Source: JACVRW01 sp963812415 (GTDB lineage: Bacteria; Actinomycetota; Thermoleophilia; Solirubrobacterales; Thermoleophilaceae). Taken from it: a stretch of 64,000 nucleotides of DNA. A program made the translations under genes and the position numbers. The notes beneath the pieces are model-generated. The model was not told where the DNA came from and did no database searches. It saw only the letters and a program-made list of their open reading frames with translations. The stretch covers positions 1-64,000 of the forward strand of contig CAWEVH010000003.1 of NCBI GenBank assembly GCA_963812415.1. Direction: 5' to 3'. Below, piece after piece: positions 32,585-41,875 of the stretch (position 1 is its first letter; each line of letters opens with the position of its first letter).

Positions 32585-34590
32585 GCGCCACCTCCTACGG
32601 CTGGCTGGTGCTCGCCTTCCCGCTGGCCGGCCTGCTCGTGACCTCCCTCGGCTGGCGCGTGCTTCCCGGCAGGTCCGCCGGCTGGATCGCGAGCGGCGCG
32701 ATCTTCGGGTCGTTCCTCGCCTCGATCGGGGCGCTCGTGGAGATCCAGGACCTGCCCGAGGAGGAGCGCCACGCGGTCGACAGCCTCTGGACCTACACGG
32801 CGACCGCCGACTTCGACGTCGACATCGGGATCCTCGTCGACCCGCTCGCGGTGTTCATGTGCCTCGTGGTGAGCGGCGTGTCGTTCCTCATCCACGTCTA
32901 CTCGATCTCCTACATGAGCGGCGACCACGGGTTCGACCGCTTCTTCGCCTACCTCAACTACTTCGTCTTCTCGATGCTGCTGCTCGTCCTGGCGGGCAAC
33001 TTCATCCTGCTGATCGTCGGTTGGGCGTTCGTCGGCGCCGCCTCCTACCTGCTGATCTCGTTCTGGTACCGGCGCACCACCGCCACCTACGCCGGCATCA
33101 AGGCGTTCGTGATGAACGTGATCGGCGACGTCGGCCTCGTGATCGCCGCCTTCCTGATCCTGAACGAAACGGGGCAGCTCGAGTACCTGGCCGTGTTCGA
33201 GCGCGCGCCGGAGGTGTTCGCGCAGAACGACGCGACGATCGTGGCGGCCTGCCTGCTGCTGCTCGTCGGCGCTTTCGCGAAGTCCGCCCAGCTGCCGCTC
33301 CACACCTGGCTGCCGGACGCGATGGAGGGCCCCACGCCGGTCTCCGCCCTGATCCACGCGGCGACCATGGTCACCGCCGGCGTCTACCTGATCGCCCGCA
33401 CGTTCCCGCTCTTCCAGCTGGCGCCAACGGCCGCGGATATCGGGGCGATCATCGGCACGGCCACGCTGGTGTTCGCCGCGACGGTCGCGTTGGTGCAGAC
33501 CGACCTCAAGCGCGTGATCGCCTACTCGACCATGTCGCAGATCGGCTACATGGTGCTGGGCGTCTCGGTGGCGGCCTACAGCGCCGGCCTGTTCCACCTG
33601 ATGACGCACGCCTTCTTCAAGGCGCTCCTGTTCATGGGCGCGGGCTCGGTGATCGGCGCCATGGCCGGCATCCAGGACATGGACCGGATGGGCGGCTTCC
33701 GCAAGGCGATGCCGTTCACGTTCGTGACCTTCACGATCGGCGCGCTCGCGCTCGCGGCGTTCCCGTTCACGTCGGGCTTCTTCTCGAAGGACGAGGTGCT
33801 GGCCTACACGATCAACCGCGGCGGCGGCTTCGTGGTGCTGGCGATCGCGGGCTACCTCGGCGCCGCGCTCACGGGGTTCTACGCCTTCCGGATGGTCTTC
33901 CGGGTGTTCGGCGGCGAACCCGTGCCGGAGGCGAGGGAGCTCGAGGGCGGTCACGCGGCGCACGGCGAGCCGATGAACCCGCTCACCGGGGAGCCCGAGG
34001 ACACCGACGTCGGCTTCCCGGGACCGGAGCACAACGTGGCCGAGAGCTCCCTGCCGATGAAGTTCGCCATGGCGCCGCTCGCGTTTCTTGCGCTGGTGGC
34101 CGGCGTAGTGGGGATTCCGGGCGTGACCGACACGCTCGAGCACTTCCTCGAGCCCACCTTCGAGGACTCGCGCTACATCGACGACCACCCGAGCGCGGGG
34201 GCCGAGTGGGTCGGGCTCGCCGCCGGCGGGATCATCTCGGTCGCGTCGATCTACGTCGCCTACGTCTTCTTCGTGCGCCGGCGCGGCATCACGCTCGAGC
34301 TGCGCGACCGCTACTCGAGGCTCCACGCGTTCCTGTTCCACAAGTGGTACTTCGACGAGCTCTATGACGCCGTGTTCGTGCGGCCGACGGCCACCGCCGG
34401 GGCGTTCGGGCGACGCGTGGTCGAGACCGACTTCGTGCAGGGCTTCATCGTGGGCGGCACCACGGGGATCGTCCGGGCGGGCACCTCGTTCGCGCGCGCG
34501 ATCCAGACCGGCTTCCTGCGCGCCTACGCCCTGCTGCTGCTGCTCGGCGTGGCCGCGCTCATCCTCTACTTCCTGATCGCGAGCTCATGA
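32581..34590 (+). CDS. nuoL: NADH-quinone oxidoreductase subunit L
   Basis: The 669-residue antiporter-like subunit pumps protons and carries the long lateral helix at its C terminus. Signatures: HTWLPDAMEGPTPVSALIHA, ATMVTAGVYLIARTFPLF and LMTHAFFKALLFMGAGSVI. A hydrophilic insert (EPMNPLTGEPEDTDVGFPGP, near residues 455-490) is larger than in E. coli. GTG start, overlapping nuoK; TGA overlapping nuoM. Confidence 0.96.
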   Translation: MSATSYGWLVLAFPLAGLLVTSLGWRVLPGRSAGWIASGAIFGSFLASIGALVEIQDLPEEERHAVDSLWTYTATADFDVDIGILVDPLAVFMCLVVSGVSFLIHVYSISYMSGDHGFDRFFAYLNYFVFSMLLLVLAGNFILLIVGWAFVGAASYLLISFWYRRTTATYAGIKAFVMNVIGDVGLVIAAFLILNETGQLEYLAVFERAPEVFAQNDATIVAACLLLLVGAFAKSAQLPLHTWLPDAMEGPTPVSALIHAATMVTAGVYLIARTFPLFQLAPTAADIGAIIGTATLVFAATVALVQTDLKRVIAYSTMSQIGYMVLGVSVAAYSAGLFHLMTHAFFKALLFMGAGSVIGAMAGIQDMDRMGGFRKAMPFTFVTFTIGALALAAFPFTSGFFSKDEVLAYTINRGGGFVVLAIAGYLGAALTGFYAFRMVFRVFGGEPVPEARELEGGHAAHGEPMNPLTGEPEDTDVGFPGPEHNVAESSLPMKFAMAPLAFLALVAGVVGIPGVTDTLEHFLEPTFEDSRYIDDHPSAGAEWVGLAAGGIISVASIYVAYVFFVRRRGITLELRDRYSRLHAFLFHKWYFDELYDAVFVRPTATAGAFGRRVVETDFVQGFIVGGTTGIVRAGTSFARAIQTGFLRAYALLLLLGVAALILYFLIASS

Positions 34591-36101
34591 CGATCCACCT
34601 CTCGATCGTCCTCTTCCTGCCGCTCGCAACCGGGCTCCTGGGCGCGGTCCTGCCGCGCGGCATGGCGCGCTGGGCGGTGCTGGCCGGCACGGTGGCGGTG
34701 CTCGCCTACGCGATCGCGATGCTCGCGGACTTCGACTCCTCGGGCGGGCTCCAGTACGTCACGGACGACGAGTGGATCGAGGAGCTCGGGATCGGCTATC
34801 AGCTCGGGGTCGACGGGCTCAACCTGTTCATGGTGCTGCTCACGGCGATCGCCTGGGTGCCCTGCACGCTCTGGGCGGCCGTGCGCGAGCACGACCGGCC
34901 CAAGCTCTTCTTCTTCCACATCGGCCTGGCCGAGACCGCGGTGCTGGGCGCGTTCATGGCGCAGGACCTCGCCCTCTTCATCGTCTTCTTCGACCTGATG
35001 CTCGTGCCGTTCTACTTCCTGATCGGGGGCTGGGGCACGGGCGACCGGGTGCGCGCCACCACCAAGTTCGTGATCTACACGCTGTCGGGCTCGCTCCTGA
35101 TGCTCGCGGCCGCGATCGCGCTCGGGGTGCTCGCCACGCCGGACGGCGGCGAGCTCTCGTTCTCGCTCGCGGAGCTCGAGCGGCGCTCGGTGCCCGAGGG
35201 CACCCAGCACTGGATCGTGCTGCTGTTCGCGCTCGCGTTCTTCGTCAAGGCGCCGCTGTTCCCGCTCCACGGCTGGGTGCCGGAGACCTACCGCTCGACC
35301 CCCATCCCCGTGCTGGCGCTGCTCTCGGGGGTGCTCTCCAAGGTCGGCGTCTACGGCTTCCTGCGGATCGTGCTGCCGGTCATGCCGGAGGGCTCGCAGC
35401 ACTGGCAGGAGCTGTTCATCGTGATCGCGGTCTTCTCGATCCTGTACGGGTCGGTGCTCGCGTTCTCGCAGGACAACGTGCGGCTCGTGGTGGCCTACTC
35501 CTCGATCGCGCAGCTCGGCTTCATCGTGCTGGGCATCTTCGCCCTCGACGACAAGGGCGCCCAGGGCGCCGTCCTCCAGATGCTGAACCACGGCCTGGTC
35601 GTGGTGCCGCTGTTCCTCATCATCGGCGTGGTGGCCGCGCGCTCGAACGGCGGCGAGTCGCTCGCGCAGCTGGGCGGCATGGCGTTCCGAGCGCCGATCC
35701 TCGCCGCGCTGTTCCTGATCACCACGTTCGCCACGCTCGCCATGCCCGGCAGCGCCAACTTCATCGGCGAGGTGCTGGTGCTGTTCGGCTCGTTCGAGGA
35801 CAAGCTCGTGTACGGCCTCGTGGCGAGCGTCGGCGTGGTGCTCGCGGCGGTGTACATGATCCGGCTCTTCCAGCGCGTGATGCACGACCGGGTCGGCCCG
35901 GTGGTGCGCTCGCGTGACCTCGGCGGGCTCGACCTGGCGGCGATCGCGCCGCTCGTGGCGGTGATCGTCGCGCTCGGCCTCTATCCGCAGTTCGTGGTGG
36001 AGCGCACCGAGCGCACGACCTTCCAGCAGATCGCGGCGGCCAAGGCGCTCGCCGACGGCGGCGAGGCGCGCGCGGCCGCGCCGGCGAGGAAGGGCGAATG
36101 A
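34587..36101 (+). CDS. nuoM: NADH-quinone oxidoreductase subunit M
   Basis: The 504-residue antiporter-like subunit has FPLHGWVPETYRSTPIPVLA and MLNHGLVVVPLFLIIGVVAA, with a key lysine in FVKAPLFPLHG and a glutamate in the helix before YHWQELF-like sequence. It forms one of three proton channels. It overlaps nuoL at its start and nuoN at its end, 4 bases each. Confidence 0.96.
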   Translation: MTIHLSIVLFLPLATGLLGAVLPRGMARWAVLAGTVAVLAYAIAMLADFDSSGGLQYVTDDEWIEELGIGYQLGVDGLNLFMVLLTAIAWVPCTLWAAVREHDRPKLFFFHIGLAETAVLGAFMAQDLALFIVFFDLMLVPFYFLIGGWGTGDRVRATTKFVIYTLSGSLLMLAAAIALGVLATPDGGELSFSLAELERRSVPEGTQHWIVLLFALAFFVKAPLFPLHGWVPETYRSTPIPVLALLSGVLSKVGVYGFLRIVLPVMPEGSQHWQELFIVIAVFSILYGSVLAFSQDNVRLVVAYSSIAQLGFIVLGIFALDDKGAQGAVLQMLNHGLVVVPLFLIIGVVAARSNGGESLAQLGGMAFRAPILAALFLITTFATLAMPGSANFIGEVLVLFGSFEDKLVYGLVASVGVVLAAVYMIRLFQRVMHDRVGPVVRSRDLGGLDLAAIAPLVAVIVALGLYPQFVVERTERTTFQQIAAAKALADGGEARAAAPARKGE

Positions 36102-37651
36102 TCGACCTCGTCGGGATCGCCGCCTCCGAGGTCAAGGCCCCGGTGATCGACTACCGCGAGCTGTCGCCGCTGCTCGCGCTCGCGGGCGGCGCCATCGTGG
36201 TGCTGATGGTGGGGCTGCTGCGCTCGCCGTTCGTCCGGCGCGCGCTCGTGCCGCTGCTCGCGGCGGCCTCGCTCCTGATCGCCATCGGGCTCACCATCTG
36301 GATCTGGGAGCCAGGCGACCGCGAGCCGATCATCGAGGGCGCGCTCTCCGTGGACGCGCTCGCGCTCGGGATCTCGGTGCTCTTCTACGTGGCGGGGCTC
36401 GTGACGATCGTCCTCTCCCTGCGCGCGAACGCCCCCTCCGAGGCCGGCCACGGCGAGTATCACTCGCTGCTGCTCGGCTCGATCGCCGGCATGGTGGTGC
36501 TCGCGCAGGCCGAGAACCTGGTCACGCTCTTCATCGGGATCGAGCTGCTCTCGATCCCGCTCTACGTGCTGTGCGCGACCGAGCTGCGCCAGCGCGTCTC
36601 GCTCGAGTCGGGTCTCAAGTACCTGGTGGTGGGCTCGGTGGGGTCGGCCACGCTGCTCTACGGCCTCGCGATGATCTACGGCGCCACCGGCTCGATGCAG
36701 TTCAGCGGCATCGGCGCGGCGATCGGCGGCGACGAGCTGTCGGCCACCGATCCGCTGCTGCTCACCGGGATCGCGCTCGCCGCCACCGGGCTGGCCTTCA
36801 AGGCCTCGGTCGCGCCCTTCCATCAGTGGACGCCCGACGTCTACCAGGGCGCCCCCACGCCGATCACGACCTTCATGGCCGTGGCCACCAAGGCGGCCGC
36901 GTTCGCCGTCTTCCTGCGCCTGTTCGGCGAGGCGCTCGGGCTGGCGCAGCTCGAGTGGGCTCCCGCGCTCGCCGTGCTGGCAGCGGTGACGATCGTGATC
37001 GGGAACGTGGGCGCCATCGCCCAGCGCTCGCTCAAGCGCATGCTCGCCTGGTCGGGCGTCGCCCAGGCCGGCTACCTGCTCGCGGGGGTGGTGGTGGCGA
37101 GCGAGCTGGGCGCGCGCGCCACCGCGTTCTACCTCGCGGTCTACCTGCTCATGAACGTGGCGGCCTTCGCGGTCGTGGTCGCCCGCGAGCGCGTGTCTGA
37201 GCGGGGCGACGATCTCGCCTCCTTCGAGGGCCTCGGCACGAGCCAGCCCTGGCTCGCGTGGCCGATGACGATCGCGATGCTCTCCCTGGCCGGCTTCCCC
37301 CCCACCGCCGGCTTCATCGGCAAGTTCTATTTGATCGACGCCTCGGTGGCGGGCGACTACACCTGGCTGGGGATCGTGATCGTGATCGGCTCGGTGGTGT
37401 CGCTCGCCTACTACCTGCGGGTGGTCGCTGTGATGTGGATGGGCCGCTTCGAGATCGAGATGCCCGGACCGGCCCGGCGCCTCGTGAAGCCCGCCGCCGG
37501 CTGGTCGCCGGAGGCGGACGCGCTCGCCCAGCCCGAGGTCGCGGCCATCGCGATCCTGTTCGCCGCCGCCACGATGGTGTTCGGCATCTGGCCCGACCCG
37601 CTGTTCGAGCTGGCCCGCGACGTGGGCACGTCGCTGTCGGGCCTGCGCTAG
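36098..37651 (+). CDS. nuoN: NADH-quinone oxidoreductase subunit N
   Basis: The 517-residue antiporter-like subunit shows SVAPFHQWTPDVYQGAPTPI and TTFMAVATKAAAFAVFLRLF. It is the last gene of the operon and completes all 14 subunits. The C terminus (FGIWPDPLFELARDVGTSLS) looks full length. The broken end of an IS110 element begins right after the stop codon, so whatever terminator followed the operon originally has been replaced. Confidence 0.95.
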   Translation: MIDLVGIAASEVKAPVIDYRELSPLLALAGGAIVVLMVGLLRSPFVRRALVPLLAAASLLIAIGLTIWIWEPGDREPIIEGALSVDALALGISVLFYVAGLVTIVLSLRANAPSEAGHGEYHSLLLGSIAGMVVLAQAENLVTLFIGIELLSIPLYVLCATELRQRVSLESGLKYLVVGSVGSATLLYGLAMIYGATGSMQFSGIGAAIGGDELSATDPLLLTGIALAATGLAFKASVAPFHQWTPDVYQGAPTPITTFMAVATKAAAFAVFLRLFGEALGLAQLEWAPALAVLAAVTIVIGNVGAIAQRSLKRMLAWSGVAQAGYLLAGVVVASELGARATAFYLAVYLLMNVAAFAVVVARERVSERGDDLASFEGLGTSQPWLAWPMTIAMLSLAGFPPTAGFIGKFYLIDASVAGDYTWLGIVIVIGSVVSLAYYLRVVAVMWMGRFEIEMPGPARRLVKPAAGWSPEADALAQPEVAAIAILFAAATMVFGIWPDPLFELARDVGTSLSGLR

Positions 37652-38426
37652 CTAAGCGCGCGAACGCGGCCGCGTCGCGGAAGCGGCGAACATCGCCGGC
37701 CTGGGCAATGATCGTGGCGGTGAGGTTGGTGCCGGCGCCTTGCAGGTCGACGAGCGGGTTGTCGTGCTGGTCGAGCAGCTCGGCGATCTCGCGGTCGAGC
37801 GCCGCGATGCGCTGGTTGAGATCTTCGACGTCGCGGGCCAGCTCGCGGATGCAGCGAGCTGCGATCTGTTCGGTCAGGCTGTCGCCGAAGCGGATCCGCT
37901 TGAGTCGCCGCAGCTCGCGTTGGCTGTTGCAGCGCAGCGCGCCAGCCTCGGCGACAGGGTCTTGTTGGGTCCAGTCAGAGCGCAACCGCTGGATCGCCTG
38001 GGTGCGGTCGCGAACGAAGCGGCGGCGCTGCAGCTCGAGCATCGCCAGCGCCCGGACAAGCTCTGGCTCCATCGCCGGGCTCAGCTCGCCGTGCTTGCGG
38101 CGGACGACGTCGGCGATCGCGAGCGCGTCGCCCGGATCGGTCTTGCCCGGTCCTTGGCGGTAACGCTCGCGATGGGTGCGCCAGGCCGGCACATGCAGAA
38201 CCTCGAGCCCGGCCGCAGTGAGCGCCCCGACGAGTTGGCGGCCATAGCTGCCAGGCGACTCGACCCCCACCACCGCCTGCTCGGCATCGAGCTCGCCCAG
38301 CCAGCCCAGCAAACGGCGATAGCCCTCCGGGCTGTTGGGCACGGTCAGCGTGCCGAGCTCGCCGCCGCGTGCGTCGATCAGCGCGGCCGCGTGCTGGTGC
38401 TTGTGAACGTCGATCCCGACGAACAT
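37652..38426 (-). mobile_element. IS110-family transposase, C-terminally truncated
   Basis: From the ATG at 38426 about 258 residues read as an IS110 transposase. The RuvC-like DEDD domain has MFVGIDVHKHQHAAALID, VVGVESPGSYG and KTDPGDALAIADVVRRKHGE. The C-terminal transposase-20 domain starts with DLQGAGTNLTATIIAQAGDV and breaks off at RRFRDAAAFARLAS, where a TAG overlaps the end of nuoN. Intact proteins continue for about 120 more residues, including the serine nucleophile region, so this copy cannot transpose. In the antisense direction the frame continues into nuoN, which is only chance. The open non-coding segment upstream may hold its guide RNA. Confidence 0.88.
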
Positions 38427-38640
38427 CGGGTTGGCCTCCTAGCTCGGGATTAGAGTCGAGGCCGGGCCGGCGAGCGACGCTTCTGTGTCGATGCAGCCAC
38501 ATCGGCGCGAGGTCTCCTATCAAGTCAGCTTCGCCGGCCCGCCCGCAACCCGACAGTCGACGAATCGAACGCAAGTCAAAGCAGCCCGGCTTAGCCCCGG
38601 CTGAGCCAGGACGGGGACCGGTCGAGGATCTTGCTTGACA
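38427..38640 (-). ncRNA. Possible IS110 bridge-RNA region upstream of the transposase
   Basis: This 214-base gap holds no gene. It contains a perfect 10-bp inverted repeat, GGGCCGGCGA (38464-38473) and TCGCCGGCCC (38531-38540), and within it a small hairpin CGATG-CAGCCA-CATCG (38489-38504). IS110 elements are known to transcribe a structured bridge RNA from the non-coding end next to the transposase gene, with two internal loops that pair with target and donor DNA. The position and the nested stems fit, but loop-to-target pairing cannot be checked here, and the element is damaged. Confidence 0.3.
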
Positions 38641-38714
38641 TGCCTTTTGCCTGAGTCAGACCGCCGGGCGCGGGGAGCCTCGCCGCCCAACCGGACGGCA
38701 CACCGAACCTAAGA

Positions 38715-39311
38715 CACACGCCTTGCCGTTGGTCTGGGGCCGGTAGGGGCGGGTGCGCAGGTGGCGGATCCCGAGCAAGCTGGCAGGCAGAAGGCGTGCA
38801 GCTTGGAGCGGTAGCAGGCGCCGTTGTCTGAGAGCACCCGCTCGACCTCGATCGCGTAGCGGGCGAAGAAGCCGCAGCGCGCGCCGAAAGAAGGCGACCG
38901 CGGTGGGAGCCCGCTCGTCTCGGAGGACCTCGACGTAGGCGAGCCGGGTGGCGTCGTCAATCGCGATGTGGACGTATTCCCAGCCGGCTCCACCTGAGTG
39001 CGCCTGCCCGGGCCGCTGCCGAGGGCGCGTTTGCCCGCCTTCTCCAGGCGGCCGAGCTTCTTGACGTCGACGTGCACGAGCTCGCCCGGCCGCGAGCGCT
39101 CGTAGCGCACGGGCGGGCTCGAGCCCGAGCTGGCCGAGGCGTGCCTATCCCGATATGCTTCAGGATCTCCCCGCCGCCTCGTCGCTTCTTCTTGAGTAGT
39201 CCACGCCGCCAGGCTGTTCTCCGGCGGGCCCGGAGCTGGGGGGGCCAGGTCCCCCCCCCGGGCGGTCGGCAGGGCGCAACCGTCCTGAGTTTGGTCGCTC
39301 CTGGCGTCCAA
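38715..39311 (-). pseudogene. Decayed IS481-family transposase
   Basis: Pieces of a DDE transposase are spread over three frames on the minus strand: RYERSRPGELVHVDVKKLGR, then YVHIAIDDATRLAYVEVLRD in a second frame, then EVERVLSDNGACYRSKLHAF back in the first, and LRTRPYRPQTNGKA in a third. These are the usual IS481 blocks, including the second and third acidic residues. At least three frameshifts separate them, so the gene is dead. It lies next to the broken IS110, making 37.65-39.4 kb a repeat-insertion hot spot between the nuo operon and the acyl-CoA synthetase. Confidence 0.8.
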
Positions 39312-39381
39312 GGTCCGGACGCGAAGGCCGGGAGGGCCGGTCGTCCTGGGTTGACCTTCCCCACGCAGGTGAACTCAGGAC
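39282..39381. repeat. Short repeats GTCCTGAGTT / AACTCAGGAC near the IS481 remnant
   Basis: GTCCTGAGTT (39282-39291) and its exact complement AACTCAGGAC (39372-39381) form an inverted pair. GTCCTGGGTT (39343-39352) is a near copy in direct orientation. No gene lies in 39312-39574, which is otherwise featureless apart from a run of nine C at 39251-39259. The repeats may be leftover insertion-element ends. Confidence 0.3.
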
Positions 39382-39574
39382 AACCCGGAGTCGGGCCCGC
39401 GGCTGGACCCGTCGCCAGCGCCCGCCGGCCACCCCAGGTCAGGAAGGCGGGCGCATCCTCACCCAGCCCAGCACGGGTCGAAGCCCGAGATCACCCAGAG
39501 AGATGCGACAGGGCGGGTGCCGCTAGCGGACGCCCATCCCGGATAGGCTCCGCAGCGGAGACGAAGGGAGCGAG

Positions 39575-41096
39575 ATGAGCGAGAACCTGGCCACGATCCT
39601 CACGGAGACGAGCGCGAAGCACGGCGACCGGATCGCCTTCAAGCTCGACGACGTCGAGCTGCCCTACAAGTACCTGAACGCGGCGGCGGCGGGGGTCGCG
39701 AACCTGCTCGCCGACAGGGGCGTCGAGCCCGGCGACCGGGTGGGACTGATGCTGCCCAACGTCCCGTACTTCCCCGTCCTCTACTACGGCATCCTGCGCG
39801 CGGGAGCGATCGTCGTCCCGATGAACGTGCTGCTCAAGGAGCGCGAGGTGGCCTACTACCTCGGCGACTCGGGGGCCAAGCTCCTGTTCGCCTGGTACGG
39901 CTTCGCGGAGGACGCGCAGGCGGGCGCCGCCGAGGCGGGGACGGAGTGCATCCTCGTCGAGCCGGGGAAGTTCGAGGAGCTCGTGGGCGGCTACCCGCCA
40001 CGAGCACGAGCTCGTGGAGCGCGACGCCGATGACACCGCCGTGATCCTCTACACGAGCGGGACCACGGGCAAGCCGAAGGGCGCGGAGCTCACCCATGCG
40101 AACCTCCTGCGCAACTGCCGCGGCATGCGCGACTTCGCCGAGATCGACGAGAACACCGTCCTGCTGGGCGCCCTCCCCCTGTTCCACTCGTTCGGGCAGA
40201 CCTGCACGATGAACTGCGCCGTCTCGAGCGGCGCGATGGTCACGATGATCCCCCGCTTCGATCCGGAGAAGGCGCTCGAGATCATCGAGCGCGACGGCGT
40301 GACGATCTTCCAGGGCGTCCCGACGATGTACAACGCGATCCTGTACGCCCGGCGGGCGGACGAGACCGACGTCTCGACGCTCGGCCGCTGCATGTCGGGC
40401 GGCGCCGCGATCCCCGTGGAGCTGATCCGCGGCTTCGAGGAGAAGTTCGACTGCATCATCCTCGAGGGCTACGGCCTGTCCGAGACCTCGCCGGTCGCCT
40501 CGTTCAACCACCCGCACATGGAGCGCAAGGCGGGCTCGATCGGCACCCCGATCGAGGGCGTCGAGATGCAGGTCTGGGACGACGAGGGCAACGAGCTGCC
40601 CCAGGGCGAGGTCGGGGAGATCGTGATCCGCGGCCACAACGTGATGAAGGGCTACTGGGAGCGCCCGGACGCCACGGAGGAGTCGGTCACGGGCGAAGGC
40701 TGGTTCCGCAGCGGCGACATGGCGCGCATCGACGAGGACGGCTACTTCTTCATCGTCGACCGCAAGAAGGACATGATCATCCGCGGCGGCTACAACGTCT
40801 ATCCGCGCGAGGTCGAGGAGGTGCTCTACGAGCACCCGGCGGTGCAGGAGGCCGCCGTCGTGGCCGTGCCGGACGAGGCGCTCGGTGAGGAGGTGGGCGC
40901 CGCGGTGGTGCTGAAGGAGGGCGAGTCGCTCGAGGCGAGCGACCTCAAGGAGCACGTCCGGAGCCAGGTCGCGGCCTACAAGTACCCGCGCAGGATCTGG
41001 TTCGTTGACGAGCTCCCGAAGGGTCCCACGGGCAAGATCCTCAAGCGCGAGATCGAGGTGCCCGAGCAGGCGCCCACGGCCTCCGCCGGCTCGTAG
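39575..41096 (+). CDS. Long-chain acyl-CoA synthetase (AMP-binding), frameshifted
   Basis: ATG at 39575 opens the N-terminal domain (MSENLATILTETSAKHGDRI and on to ECILVEPGKFEELVGGYP). At about 40001 the frame runs out, to a stop at 40033, while the +1 frame continues directly with HEHELVERDADDTAVILYTS, which includes the P-loop YTSGTTGKPKG. It goes on through LEGYGLSETSPVASFN, the C-terminal hinge DRKKDMIIRGGYNVYPREVE and the lysine motif PTGKILKREI. One extra base, a C within CCCGCCACG, explains it. The full enzyme would have about 506 residues, normal for a fatty acid-CoA ligase that activates carboxylic acids as acyl-AMP. If the indel is real the two halves are separate and inactive. Confidence 0.87.
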
Positions 41097-41100
41097 GTAG

Positions 41101-41655
41101 GTGTTCCACCACGTGACGATCGCGGTCTCCGACCGCGACGCTTCAGAGCGCTTCTACGACCTCGTGCTCGCCACGCTCGGCGTCCACAAGGACCGGAGCG
41201 CCGAGGGCTACGCCGAGTGGGGCAGCTTCCGGGTCGCGCAAGCCGAGAACGACGACTCCGTGACCCGGCGGCTGCACATCGGGTTCACGGCGCCGAGCCG
41301 CGAGCACGTGGACGCGTTCTGGCGTGCCGGCACCGAGGCGGGCTACCGCGACGACGGCGCGCCCGGGCCGCGGCCGAAGTACGGCGAGGACTACTACGGG
41401 GGCTTCCTGCTCGACCCGGACGGCAACAGCGCCGAGGCCGCCCACCACGGGTCGATGCCCGGCGGCCGGCCGATCGACCACCTCTGGATCCGCGTGGCCG
41501 ACGTGCAGGGCTCGCGCCGCTTCTACGAGACGATCGCCGGGGACGCGGGACTGGCGGTGAGCGAGCTCACACCGGAGCGGGTATCGGTCCGTGGGCGACA
41601 GCACGATGTCCCTCGTGTCCGGTGAGCCCAGCCGCAATGTCCACCTCGCTTCGCG
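41101..41655 (+). pseudogene. VOC/glyoxalase-like protein, second domain broken
   Basis: The first 120 residues form an apparently intact vicinal-oxygen-chelate domain, from FHHVTIAVSDRDASERFYDL to GFLLDPDGNSAEAAHHGSMP. A second VOC domain starts with PIDHLWIRVADVQGSRRFYE but the frame fails after TPERVSV. The neighbouring frame picks up with GDSTMSLVSGEPSRNVHLA, the usual next strand, and then ends. The rest of the second domain is missing before the sulfatase gene. The remaining 220 bases (41656-41875) hold no gene I can support. Probably a dead gene; the substrate is unknown. Confidence 0.6.
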
Positions 41656-41875
41656 GCCGCGTCGAGCCCACCGCGGACGACGGTCACAGCTCAGCAGCCT
41701 CCGGCTACCGTTCTCCGGCGCCGTCGGCGGCAAGAACAGCTCGGCGAGCGGGATGAGCGAGAGGCGACCTTCGACGGTGAGGTCATGCGACGGTCGAGCT
41801 CGTCCGCGGCATCCTGTTACCGGGTGGGCACCGCGTGACGGAGTCGGACCGTCAGCTAGCCTCCCGCGCCGGGTC

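Noticed and set aside
39241..39270. Run of nine C as a phase-variation tract
   Set aside because: It lies in gene-free DNA beside a dead IS481, with no reading frame crossing it.
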